This document shows, in pieces, positions 1-6,533 of a DNA stretch of 10,736 nt. The stretch covers positions 1 through 10,736 of the forward strand of contig JBFWIW010000082.1 in the NCBI GenBank assembly GCA_050253535.1, written 5' to 3'. The translations under genes were made by a program, and so were the position numbers. Within the stretch, counting starts at the first letter, position 1. Every line of letters begins with the position of its first letter. The notes under the pieces were generated by a model that saw only the letters and a program-made list of their open reading frames with translations, had not been told where the DNA came from and made no database searches. The stretch comes from JBFWIW01 sp050253535 (lineage in GTDB: Bacteria > Bacillota > Clostridia > Oscillospirales > Oscillospiraceae).

Positions 1-1
1 C

Positions 2-112
2 ATGACCGCAAAAATCGATTATATCTGCACCGGAGGCGGCGCCCTCATACGTTTTCTGACCGGCGAGGAACTCCCCGTCGTAAGAGCGCTCAGACATGGC
101 TCCAACCTGTGA
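2..112 (+). CDS. pgk: C-terminal end of a phosphoglycerate kinase-like protein (5' truncated by window)
   Basis: An open frame enters from the left edge and ends at TGA 110-112, leaving 36 codons. The visible peptide contains TGGGALIRFLTGEELPVV followed by a short Ala-Leu tail. This matches the conserved C-terminus of phosphoglycerate kinase, where an S/C-TGGGA motif near the nucleotide phosphates is followed by a short helix with F/L-L-x-G-x-E/K-LP. That cytosolic glycolytic enzyme interconverts 1,3-bisphosphoglycerate and 3-phosphoglycerate with ADP/ATP. Only the tail is visible, so the catalytic domain cannot be checked and a PGK-like paralogue cannot be excluded. No T-tract terminator is evident just after the stop. 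It is probably the last gene of its unit and not functionally tied to the catabolic genes to the right. Confidence 0.72.
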   Translation: MTAKIDYICTGGGALIRFLTGEELPVVRALRHGSNL

Positions 113-252
113 CGACTCCCCGGACTTCCTATACTATAAATAGCAGAGGTGAAAATCTGTACATTCTTAAAATATTATAGAACCTGGGATAATGGAAATA
201 GTAACGGGTAACACGTTTACATGCTATATTTATTCCTCACTAAGAATGCGGT

Positions 253-274
253 CGGATGAATTTGGTTTCATCCG
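253..274. repeat. 8-bp inverted repeat (hairpin)
   Basis: CGGATGAA (253-260) and TTCATCCG (267-274) are perfect reverse complements around a 6-nt loop. No T-run follows on either strand, so this does not look like an intrinsic terminator. It lies about 140 nt after the PGK-like stop. It could be an mRNA 3'-end structure or a protein-binding palindrome. Confidence 0.5.
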
Positions 275-483
275 GCCGTATTTCTGCAGTTTGAACAGCC
301 ATGTGACCGCAGCGGAGGTTTGCAGACGGTTTGAATATTTTGTTCACCGCTATGATTTCAAAAAAAGAGCCGGGCACGTATGACTTTGTCCGGGTCAGGC
401 ATCCCCGGTTGAGTTGATATTAAATTTTTGCTGCCCACAGAAAATTTAAAATTTCCGTTTAGATGAAACTTTTAATGCATGCT

Positions 484-505
484 TAAAGGGCAATATTGCC
501 CTTTA
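484..505. repeat. Perfect 22-bp palindrome
   Basis: The 11-nt half TAAAGGGCAAT (484-494) is followed immediately by its exact reverse complement (495-505), with no spacer. It sits about 67 bp upstream of the -35 box of the promoter for the first regulator and next to two further inverted repeats. A spacerless two-fold symmetric site of this length is typical of a dimeric repressor or activator operator. No T-run follows, which argues against a terminator. Confidence 0.6.
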
Positions 506-519
506 GCGGTTAAAACCGC
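506..519. repeat. Short inverted repeat, middle of three
   Basis: GCGGTT (506-511) pairs with AACCGC (514-519) around AA. It directly abuts the 22-bp palindrome on its left and lies one base before the third inverted repeat. The tight tandem spacing suggests the three are one structured control element and not independent chance repeats. Confidence 0.45.
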
Positions 520-520
520 C

Positions 521-549
521 CTAATAAATCACTGTTGTGATTTTATTAG
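521..549. repeat. Inverted repeat, third of three
   Basis: CTAATAAATCAC (521-532) pairs with GTGATTTTATTAG (537-549), leaving one bulged T and a 4-nt loop. There are 12 paired positions, but the stem is AT-rich. It ends about 22 bp before the TTGATT -35 box. Its RNA form would be a stable stem-loop if transcription from upstream reached it. It has no downstream U-tract. Confidence 0.5.
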
Positions 550-571
550 CAGACATAATTTGCAAAATCGC

Positions 572-600
572 TTGATTATTTATAAAAACAAAATTACAAT
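572..600 (+). promoter_or_regulatory. Sigma-A-like promoter for the first YheO/DauR regulator
   Basis: TTGATT (572-577), a 17-bp spacer and TACAAT (595-600) form a good -35/-10 pair, with 4/6 and 5/6 matches to consensus. Transcription would start near 607, giving a leader of about 75 nt to the TTG start at 682. An 11-bp direct repeat, AATTACAATTG / AATTACAAGTG (592-602 and 603-613, 10 of 11 identical), overlaps the -10 box and start site. It could be a regulator site on one face of the helix. Confidence 0.6.
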
Positions 601-681
601 TGAATTACAAGTGTCAAATTCGATCCATGGCCATTGAGCAATGAGACATCAGAGATAACACATAGAAAGGGGTATTATACC

Positions 682-1353
682 TTGTACTCTTCCAATGAGC
701 TTGACCTAAATCTGTTGAAGCCTTTACTTTCTTCAATCATTCTGGCATTCGGCCCTAACTGCACGGTTTCCCTCCATTGTGTAGCCGGCGCGAAGTTTCC
801 GTGTATAGCGGTGGAGAACGGCTCCGTTACCGGTATGGAGGTCGGTTCCGACGTGTCCCCGTTTGTAGCCGACATACTAAGTGAAGAATCCAAATACGGC
901 GGCAGCAGTACTATCGGCGTATTTTACACAAAAACCGCGGACGGTCATGCTCTGAAATCAACGCTCAGCCTGATTCGGAACAAAAATAACGATCTGATAG
1001 GCTGCATCTGGATCAGCATCGACCTCTCTGTGCCGCTTCATGATTTTATAAGGAATTTCATCCCCGTCGTTGACGACAATCTCGCTGACAGCCTTTCCGA
1101 TTCAACGGAAACCAGGCCCGTTGGCGATGTCGACAATCTGGTGCTTGTGACGCTGGATCAAGCTATCTACAACGCCAGCGGTTACCGCGCGATTTCCGCC
1201 ACCGAACGGAACAAGCTCGTAGTAAAAGACCTGCAGCGGCGCGGTATTTTCAGTATCCGCAGTGCTGTCAGCATTGTGGCAAAGGAATTGGGCGTCTCAA
1301 GATATACAATTTATAATTATCTCAAGGATAATGCATCCGCCGCTGCACAATAG
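682..1353 (+). CDS. YheO/DauR-type transcriptional regulator, copy 1
   Basis: This is a predicted cytosolic DNA-binding regulator of the YheO/DauR family. The N-terminal YheO-like PAS domain (PAS_6) covers roughly residues 5-115, with FGPNC, FPCIAVENG and EVGSDVS. The C-terminal DauR-like HTH (HTH_22) has GYRAISATE and SRYTIYNYLKD at roughly 162-215. PAS domains of this type are thought to sense a small molecule, but the ligand here is unknown. I chose TTG 682 (223 aa) because AAAGGGG lies 9 nt upstream. The in-frame TTG at 634 (239 aa) has no Shine-Dalgarno. By eye it is about two-thirds identical to the regulator at 6534-7238, which also starts with TTG. It is a single-gene unit pointing toward the catabolic operon and stopped by the structures at 1361-1586. 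It probably controls one or both arms of the cluster. Confidence 0.88.
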   Translation: MYSSNELDLNLLKPLLSSIILAFGPNCTVSLHCVAGAKFPCIAVENGSVTGMEVGSDVSPFVADILSEESKYGGSSTIGVFYTKTADGHALKSTLSLIRNKNNDLIGCIWISIDLSVPLHDFIRNFIPVVDDNLADSLSDSTETRPVGDVDNLVLVTLDQAIYNASGYRAISATERNKLVVKDLQRRGIFSIRSAVSIVAKELGVSRYTIYNYLKDNASAAAQ

Positions 1354-1360
1354 ATGTACA

Positions 1361-1518
1361 ATACTGTTATCCCGCTAAAAAGCAGATAACTTTGCGGTTA
1401 ATTTTACGTCCTGCCGCCCTCTCGCCGTCGGCGGGCGGCAGCCCGCTCTCCTCCCCGGCCTTGCAGGACAAAAAATTTCCTCGCAAATCTTATCCACCCT
1501 TTAATGGGATAACAGTAT
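1361..1518. repeat. 158-bp imperfect palindrome with 13-bp perfect terminal inverted repeats (MITE-like?)
   Basis: ATACTGTTATCCC (1361-1373) has an exact inverted copy at 1506-1518. Homology continues inward. Aligned by eye, 1374-1414 and the reverse complement of 1463-1505 share about two thirds of positions, including GATAA, TTTGCG, ATTTT and a perfect GTCCTGC/GCAGGAC pair (1408-1414, 1463-1469). The GC-rich centre carries a further 9-bp perfect stem, CTGCCGCCC (1411-1419) with GGGCGGCAG (1433-1441). The whole region can therefore fold into one long hairpin. It starts 8 nt after the stop of the first regulator and contains no gene. No clear target-site duplication is seen. It may be a miniature inverted-repeat element, a REP/BIME-like repeat, or a large 3'-end structure. 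Confidence 0.7.
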
Positions 1519-1537
1519 GAGGCGGTGTAAACGCGTT

Positions 1538-1586
1538 AAAAAATACCAGCTCTGTCGTGTGTTAGACGGCAGAGCTGGTATTTTTT
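1538..1586. terminator. Bidirectional intrinsic terminator between convergent units
   Basis: A near-perfect stem of about 20 bp runs from AAAAAATACCAGCTCTG (1538-1554) to its complement (1570-1586), with a few more pairs closing a 7-nt loop. On the plus strand it ends in a run of seven T (1581-1587). On the minus strand the A-run 1538-1543 gives a six-U tract. It therefore serves both the rightward regulator ending at 1353 and the leftward operon ending at 1621. Confidence 0.9.
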
Positions 1587-1620
1587 TAAGTACGGGGAAG
1601 AGAACTCTTTGTTTAATAAA

Positions 1621-3033
1621 TCAGCCTTCGGGAGGCGTTAACGGGAGAACCACATCTTTCAGCACATCCTCAGACTTGTTAAGATTGAGAATTGTATCTA
1701 TAAGCGTGTCAACTTTATCGTCGGACAGGGGGTATACGCTGTATGGAACAAGCTTTTTGAACTTGTCTATGTAGTCATCCTCACTGAATTGATTCTGCAG
1801 GGAGCCTCTGATCAGGTCGGGATCGCTGAACATCTTAATAACGCGGCCCTGGACAGTGGTAAGTTCGATATCTGCTGCCCAGGGCTTTATGCCGTCTCGG
1901 CGAATGAGGTGAACTTTAGGCATAAAGTCATGGACGGACTGACGGGCACGTGCTTCCGACCGGTAAGATTTCGGCAGGATTTCGCCGTCTTCAATCGCGG
2001 TAGCGATCATATAAGGCAGGCTGAACTGGCATTCATACTCGTCGGCGGGGTTGAGCTTCTCCTCAATCGGGCCGTCGAGCATCTCCATGCTGACTTCGGG
2101 CATATAGAAGTCGATGGAAGCGATATCCTCTTTCTTCAGATGATGCGCTTTCATCATATCCCAGATGCCGAATACGGCGGTAGTGGTGGATTTGCAGCCC
2201 GGGAACGACTTGGATTCGAGGTGTACCTGATCCCATTCGGTTCCGAGACCTTTCCACAGCTCGTCCGGGAAGGTTTCCCAGCCGGCCATTCCAAGGTAGC
2301 CGCGCTGACCGGTAATAACCTGATCGTGGGGACCGGTTATGCCGCGCAGTGCCATCTCGCAGGCGTTGATAGTGTCCTGAGTGACATAGCCGTGATGGAT
2401 CTTGACCATGTGGCAGATCGGATGGAAAGCGGCCATATCGTGAGGCTGGGTCATGGAGCGGACGATACCCCATGCGTTAAGGCATTGCTCGTAGCTCAGT
2501 CCGAGAAGCTTTGCGGCGGCGGCAGTGGAACCGAAGATATAGTGCCCGTTGCTGCGGCCATGGGCCACCGCATAAGTGGGTTTCCACGCATTGCCGATTT
2601 TGATGAGGATTTCCTGACCAAGTACAAAAGCGGTGAGGAATTCTTTACCGGTTGTCTTTCCTCTCAGGCCAAGTGCGGCAAGAAGAGCAGGCAGGGTGTG
2701 CTCGCTGGTATGCATAGCTTCAAGATGAATAGCAGACCAGTCCACCGCGCGGGCCATAGGCCCTATGGCCATGCCGGCTTCGGAAGCAGGGACCTTTCCG
2801 CCGTACAGGGGAATGACCATCTCGGGTTTGCCGCCCTTTTCCTTGACCATTTCCACGACCTGAGGAATGCCGTCCATGCCGGACCCGCCGATCATGGCGC
2901 CTATGGTATCGAGAATGATCCACTTGGCATACTGGATAACATGCTCCGGAATGTCTTCATAAGTGGTCTCCGTTACCATACGGGCATAGGTTGCAACGGC
3001 ATCTTCATCGCCGATTCGTTGAAATGTTTTCAC
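1621..3033 (-). CDS. MmgE/PrpD family protein (2-methylcitrate dehydratase-like)
   Basis: This 470-residue protein is of normal length for the MmgE/PrpD superfamily, which includes 2-methylcitrate dehydratase, cis-aconitate decarboxylase and iminodisuccinate epimerase. These are cofactor-free cytosolic enzymes acting on di- or tricarboxylates. Visible hallmarks are ILDTIGAMIGG near residue 40, AVDWSAIHLEAMHTSEHTLPALLAA at 96-120 (Asp98, His103, His108 and His112 in the active-site region), GRSNGHYIFGSTAAAAKLLGLS at 159-180, and a Lys-containing MVKIHHGY at 209-216. The start is GTG 3033, with AAGGAG 9 nt upstream. It is last in the leftward operon, 44 bp after the TRAP large permease gene, so it likely acts on the imported solute or a close derivative. 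The family is confident. Dehydratase, decarboxylase or isomerase chemistry cannot be decided from sequence alone. Confidence 0.9.
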   Translation of the reverse strand: MKTFQRIGDEDAVATYARMVTETTYEDIPEHVIQYAKWIILDTIGAMIGGSGMDGIPQVVEMVKEKGGKPEMVIPLYGGKVPASEAGMAIGPMARAVDWSAIHLEAMHTSEHTLPALLAALGLRGKTTGKEFLTAFVLGQEILIKIGNAWKPTYAVAHGRSNGHYIFGSTAAAAKLLGLSYEQCLNAWGIVRSMTQPHDMAAFHPICHMVKIHHGYVTQDTINACEMALRGITGPHDQVITGQRGYLGMAGWETFPDELWKGLGTEWDQVHLESKSFPGCKSTTTAVFGIWDMMKAHHLKKEDIASIDFYMPEVSMEMLDGPIEEKLNPADEYECQFSLPYMIATAIEDGEILPKSYRSEARARQSVHDFMPKVHLIRRDGIKPWAADIELTTVQGRVIKMFSDPDLIRGSLQNQFSEDDYIDKFKKLVPYSVYPLSDDKVDTLIDTILNLNKSEDVLKDVVLPLTPPEG

Positions 3034-3077
3034 TTTTTGAAACTCCTTTTATTATTTGAATTATGCATATTGCTCTC

Positions 3078-4385
3078 TTACATAAGGCTGGGCAGCCAAA
3101 GTACGATTTGCGGGAATATGCAGCAAATGATAAGTCCGAGCATCTGCAGCGCGACAAACGGTACTATGGACCTGTAGATATCGCCCATCGTTACCTCCGG
3201 CGGGACGATAGCCTTCATATAAAACAGATTGAAACCGAAAGGTGGGGTGAGGTAGGACATTTCCATGTTCATAACGAAGATTATGCCATACCATACCGGG
3301 TCAAATCCCAGAGCCGTCGCAACGGGGAGGTAAATAGGCGCGGTCAGCATAATGATTCCGGTGGGATCCAAAATCATGCCCAGCAGGAAGAACGTCAGCT
3401 GCATGACAATGAATATGCCCCATTTTCCGCCGGGCACCGACAGCAGCATCTGCTGGATAAAGTCGGAGGAACCCATTGCCTGATAGACCGCGGTGAAACA
3501 GGACGAGGCGAGCATGATCCAGACAACCATCGCGGTGGACTTGAGCGTCGACATAAGAGCCGCGTTGAAGCCCTTCCAAGTCAGCTTGCGCTGTAATATT
3601 ACAATGATCAGAATGCAGAAAGTACCCAGCGCCGCAGATTCTGTAACACCTGCGATTCCGGTATAAATGGACCCGATAACAACGATGATTACGATTATCG
3701 GCGGTAAAACAGACTTGAGAGAGCGGATCTTCTCCCTGGTGCTGACGCGCTCCTCTGCCGGCAGCGGGGGACCCATTTTGGGGTTGATTATGCAGCGGAT
3801 GGCGATATATGCAATAAACAGCACCACCAGCAGGAGACCGGGAAGAATACCCGCGATAAACAGCTTGCCGACCGAAGTTTTCGCTATCATGCCATAAACG
3901 ATCATCATGACACTCGGCGGGATGAGTATGCCCAGCGCTCCGCCGGCCTGAATGGAGCCGGAGACGAGGCGCTTGTCATACCCGTACTTAAGCATGCTGG
4001 GAACCGCAATGACGCCGAGGCTGATGGTTGCGGTGGCGCTCAGGCCGCTCATTGCCGCAAAAATTGCAGATATGACGATGCTTCCGATTGCGAGGCCGCC
4101 CTTGAGACCGCCCATGCATTTTCGCATGGTTGAGTAAAGTTCCTCCGCGATTCCGGACGATTGCAGCAGTCCCGCCATAAGGACAAACAGGGGCAGCGCG
4201 ACAAGCGTGAAGTTGTTGACGCTGTCCCACATCTTGCCGACGAACATATAAAGGGAATTGGGGCCCCAGAATAACAGGGCACAGCCAATAGCAACGCCGC
4301 CCATACTGTACGCAAGCGGGAGACCCATAATAAGAAGCGCGAACAATGAGCCAAATATAAGAAGTGTGGTAAGCAATCCGCTCAT
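3078..4385 (-). CDS. dctM: TRAP transporter large permease subunit (DctM family)
   Basis: This very hydrophobic 435-residue protein has the expected length for DctM, the ion-coupled transport subunit of tripartite ATP-independent periplasmic (TRAP) transporters. It moves solute handed over by the binding protein across the cytoplasmic membrane, driven by an ion gradient. About a dozen membrane segments can be seen. Family signatures include MGLPLAYSMGG (20-30), ALPLFVLMAGLLQSSGIAEELY (63-84), GALGILIPPS (149-158) and DPTGIIMLTAPIYLPVA in the C-terminal half. The ATG at 4385 overlaps the stop of the small permease gene as ATGA, which points to translational coupling and 1:1 synthesis. The stop is TAA at 3080-3078. 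Substrate cannot be read from this subunit. Confidence 0.95.
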   Translation of the reverse strand: MSGLLTTLLIFGSLFALLIMGLPLAYSMGGVAIGCALLFWGPNSLYMFVGKMWDSVNNFTLVALPLFVLMAGLLQSSGIAEELYSTMRKCMGGLKGGLAIGSIVISAIFAAMSGLSATATISLGVIAVPSMLKYGYDKRLVSGSIQAGGALGILIPPSVMMIVYGMIAKTSVGKLFIAGILPGLLLVVLFIAYIAIRCIINPKMGPPLPAEERVSTREKIRSLKSVLPPIIVIIVVIGSIYTGIAGVTESAALGTFCILIIVILQRKLTWKGFNAALMSTLKSTAMVVWIMLASSCFTAVYQAMGSSDFIQQMLLSVPGGKWGIFIVMQLTFFLLGMILDPTGIIMLTAPIYLPVATALGFDPVWYGIIFVMNMEMSYLTPPFGFNLFYMKAIVPPEVTMGDIYRSIVPFVALQMLGLIICCIFPQIVLWLPSLM

Positions 4386-4957
4386 TTGATCAGACTCCTT
4401 CCTGTGACGGCCATGTAAAGATTTTTGATAAATTCAGCGACGCCCTGAATAAGGGTGAGACCGGCGGCAACAGGCATCCATATCTTTATCGGCCAGATTT
4501 TTATCTGCCAGTTGGTAATGGACATCTCACTCCTGCTGATTGCGAGGCCGGCTGCCTTTAAGCACTGAGCAAGCATAACCCAAATAAACACAAAGAACAC
4601 GATACTGGTTATACAGTCTGCAATTGCTTTACCTCTTGGAGAGAACTTGTTATACAGCATATCCATGTTGACGTGGCCGTGCTCAGCCAGAACATAGCCG
4701 CCGGCAAGAAGCGCCGGCATGCCGAATAACCACAGGCCTAAATCAAAGCCCCAGATCGACGGGTTTTTCAGGACATATCTTCTGAATACTTCGACGATCA
4801 TCAAAACCAATAAAATTATCAGAGTATACGACATTGCTTTGCCAACGGCTTTATTGATTATGGTTATAACATTGTAAATGCCCCGCAGAATTTTGGTGAC
4901 GGCTGATTCTTTCTCAGGTTCCGTATTTTCGACGATTGTTTTATCAGCATCTGCCAT
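4382..4957 (-). CDS. dctQ: TRAP transporter small permease subunit (DctQ family)
   Basis: This 191-residue protein has four predicted membrane helices (about 42-58, 74-91, 113-132 and 160-178). They follow a charged cytoplasmic N-terminus. DctQ family marks are EVFRRYVLKNP (56-66), WGFDLGLWLFGMPALLAGGYVL (69-90) and the HGHVNMDMLY motif (93-102). DctQ pairs with DctM in the membrane and helps dock the binding protein. I start it at ATG 4957 because GAGGT lies 7 nt upstream. The longer in-frame ATG at 5011 would add 18 residues without an evident Shine-Dalgarno. Its TGA overlaps the dctM ATG. Confidence 0.93.
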   Translation of the reverse strand: MADADKTIVENTEPEKESAVTKILRGIYNVITIINKAVGKAMSYTLIILLVLMIVEVFRRYVLKNPSIWGFDLGLWLFGMPALLAGGYVLAEHGHVNMDMLYNKFSPRGKAIADCITSIVFFVFIWVMLAQCLKAAGLAISRSEMSITNWQIKIWPIKIWMPVAAGLTLIQGVAEFIKNLYMAVTGRSLIK

Positions 4958-5037
4958 ATTTATTACCTCGAGTCTTAATAAATGAACCATACAATTAATG
5001 TTTTCCGGCATTAGAATTCCCGATCAATTTATGCCAG

Positions 5038-5066
5038 AGAGGGGCGTCAGGATTGACGCCCCCTCT
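5038..5066. promoter_or_regulatory. Stem-loop between binding-protein and permease genes
   Basis: AGAGGGGCGTC (5038-5048) pairs with GACGCCCCCTCT (5055-5066) over 11 bp with one bulged C and a 6-nt loop. It lies in the 184-bp gap between the TRAP binding-protein gene and dctQ. No U-tract follows on the minus strand, so it is more likely an mRNA processing or stabilising stem than a full terminator. Such stems commonly let the binding protein be made in excess over the permease. A tiny hairpin (CTGAC/GTCAG, 5127-5140) sits directly after the binding-protein stop. Confidence 0.6.
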
Positions 5067-5141
5067 TGCGTTTATATGTTAATACGCATTATTAAAACAG
5101 GGTTTCGACCGGTTTTATCTGTGAAACTGACAACAGTCAGG

Positions 5142-6254
5142 TCAGTTCCACTGCAGTGTATCCTGATATTCAAGGAAAAGCATCAGGTCGTCATAGATCT
5201 CGGCGCACGCGTCGTTTGCCTTGGAGAGCGTTTCGATTTCTGTGAGAGCCATTTCTCTGATGGTGGCCTTGCAGTCTTCAGACAGTTCGCTGGGCTGCAT
5301 GCCGGCGTCCAGCATAGTCTGTCTTGCGTTGTACTCACCGGTGTCGGTAGCCAGGACGGAGTCGTAGATACGGGTGGAGAAGTACTTATCCACGATTGCC
5401 TGATAATCTGCAGGCAGAGCATCGTATGCATCCTTGTTGATCAGGTCAACGGTGCCGACGCCAATACCCATACAGGGTTCGATAAAGTACTTGGTGACTT
5501 CCTGAAGGCTTGCGCCGACAGCGCCTTCATAGGCGCCCCAGTTGGCAGCGTCAATCAGATTGGTCTGGAGAGCGGTGTATATCTCGCTGCCGCTCAGAGT
5601 AACAACAGATGCGCCGAGCTTTGTGTAGATATTGCCGAGCGGGCCGTAGCTCTTGATCTGGAGTCCTTTGAAGTCCTCGGCCTCATGGACTTCCTTGTTG
5701 GTGCAATACAGAACACGGCCGGTCAGTTCAGGATAGCAGTAGCAGTTGAGGGTCTCTTCGCATTCTGTTTTGAAGACATCAAGCGCGCCGTAGCCCAGGA
5801 GATAGAGCATGCAGTCGCCAACATCAAACAAAAAGCCCGGGGTGATGCCAACCATATTGGAGGTAGGTACGCTTGCGTACAGGGGGTTTAAGTAGACATT
5901 GCCCATTTCAATGGTGCCGGTCATAACAGCGTCAGGAATGTTCATATCGCTGATGATTGCGCCGCCGGAGTACTGGGTGATAATCAGACCGCCGTTGGTC
6001 TCTTCCGCTATCTTCTGGCAGATCTCATCACGCTCGCGATACATAGCGATGGTATCGTTTTCAGTGGACTGGAATTTCCAATTGTAGACCTTGTCAGGCG
6101 CTGCCGCGGCTGTGCCGGAAGAATCGCCGCTTGAAGTTTGAGCGGTTGCGGTGGTAGTCGTCCCTGTTGACGAGCTTCCGCCGCATGCGGTTAAACAGAG
6201 GCTGAGGCACATTACTATTGCGAGAACGAGAACCAAGGCTTTTTTGCTGGACAT
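5142..6254 (-). CDS. dctP: TRAP transporter solute-binding lipoprotein (DctP family)
   Basis: This 370-residue extracytoplasmic binding protein captures the solute for DctQM. Residues 1-23 form a lipoprotein signal (SSKK, hydrophobic core, lipobox L21-T22-A23-C24). A Gly/Ser/Thr/Ala-rich linker to about residue 53 follows. The DctP core is recognised by ELTGRVLYCTN (176-186), EDFKGLQIK (193-201) and GSEIYTALQTNLIDAANWG (222-240), then the long C-terminal helix. The family normally has Arg in the GLKIR motif, where it grips the substrate carboxylate; here that position is Lys201. Nine cysteines besides the lipidated Cys24 (79, 148, 165, 171, 173, 184, 261, 328, 350) are unusual for this family. 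ATG 6254 has GAGGAGG about 7 nt upstream. It is the first gene of the leftward operon. Confidence 0.95.
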   Translation of the reverse strand: MSSKKALVLVLAIVMCLSLCLTACGGSSSTGTTTTATAQTSSGDSSGTAAAAPDKVYNWKFQSTENDTIAMYRERDEICQKIAEETNGGLIITQYSGGAIISDMNIPDAVMTGTIEMGNVYLNPLYASVPTSNMVGITPGFLFDVGDCMLYLLGYGALDVFKTECEETLNCYCYPELTGRVLYCTNKEVHEAEDFKGLQIKSYGPLGNIYTKLGASVVTLSGSEIYTALQTNLIDAANWGAYEGAVGASLQEVTKYFIEPCMGIGVGTVDLINKDAYDALPADYQAIVDKYFSTRIYDSVLATDTGEYNARQTMLDAGMQPSELSEDCKATIREMALTEIETLSKANDACAEIYDDLMLFLEYQDTLQWN

Positions 6255-6287
6255 GATTTTTCCTCCTCATTTTTTGTTTTTTTTATT

Positions 6288-6328
6288 CAGTATCTTTATT
6301 TAAAAAGCACATTTTAAATAAGCTACTG
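6288..6328. promoter_or_regulatory. Stem-loop/inverted repeat in the dctP leader
   Basis: CAGTA (6288-6292) pairs with TACTG (6324-6328). Inside this, TTATTTAAAA (6296-6305 region) pairs with TTTTAAATAA (6312-6321 region), separated by a small internal loop and a roughly 6-nt apical loop. It lies wholly inside the approximately 100-nt dctP 5' leader, about 10-40 nt upstream of the ribosome binding site. The minus-strand sequence after it is A-rich, so it is not a terminator. It could be an operator or an RNA stability or translation element. Confidence 0.55.
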
Positions 6329-6360
6329 AACCATACCAATAATCTCCTGTTAACAACGCA

Positions 6361-6389
6361 AATATAATACATTATCGGAGGCGTGTCAA
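6361..6389 (-). promoter_or_regulatory. Promoter of the TRAP-mmgE/prpD operon
   Basis: On the minus strand, a perfect TTGACA (6389-6384), a 17-bp spacer and TATATT (6366-6361) form a strong sigma-A-like promoter. Transcription would begin near 6354, leaving a leader of about 100 nt before dctP. It faces away from the promoter at 6431-6458, with about 40 bp between the two -35 boxes, so one bound regulator could control both arms. Confidence 0.75.
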
Positions 6390-6430
6390 CAATAATTTGA
6401 AATTTTATTAAAAAAGTTTAGTAAAAACTA

Positions 6431-6458
6431 TTGACTAATTTAGAAAAGGATATAGAAT
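6431..6458 (+). promoter_or_regulatory. Promoter of the regulator-lyase-hydro-lyase operon
   Basis: TTGACT (6431-6436), a 16-bp spacer and TAGAAT (6453-6458) give 5/6 matches in both boxes. Start of transcription would be near 6465, about 70 nt before the TTG start at 6534. It is divergent from the dctP promoter across an AT-rich region. Confidence 0.65.
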
Positions 6459-6533
6459 TAAAACTGATAAAGAGCGGCAGCCGCAAGTCGGCGACGCTTT
6501 GATCGGTTTATTTATTTAAGAGGAGGATTACTT

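Larger units (their letters stand above)
113..571. other. Intergenic stretch with inverted repeats, no convincing gene
   Basis: Between the PGK-like stop and the first regulator's promoter there is no frame with both a ribosome binding site and recognisable protein. A 63-codon frame at 192-383 has no good Shine-Dalgarno and an implausible Cys/Phe/Tyr/Arg-rich composition. What the stretch holds is structure: a hairpin at 253-274 and three adjacent inverted repeats at 484-549, listed separately. A weak imperfect hairpin at 370-393 was not counted. Confidence 0.6.

Noticed and set aside
192..383. 63-codon plus-strand frame after the PGK-like gene
   Set aside because: It has no convincing ribosome binding site, an odd Cys/Phe/Tyr/Arg-rich composition, no recognisable motif, and it contains the hairpin at 253-274.
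370..393. Weak hairpin CCGGGCA/TGTCCGG as a terminator
   Set aside because: It has only seven pairs including a G-T wobble, a 10-nt loop and no T-run.
555..568. Shared ATAATTTGnAA motif with 6392-6402 as a common regulator site
   Set aside because: Both stretches are very AT-rich and the match is short, so chance similarity cannot be excluded without comparative data.
1789..3177. Long plus-strand frame of 462 codons opposite the MmgE/PrpD gene
   Set aside because: It is the antisense shadow of a gene with clear family motifs and its own ribosome binding site, and it runs past that gene's start with no meaningful protein sequence.
4958..5011. Longer N-terminus for DctQ from ATG 5011
   Set aside because: No Shine-Dalgarno is seen for it. 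ATG 4957 has GAGGT 7 nt upstream and gives a standard-length protein.
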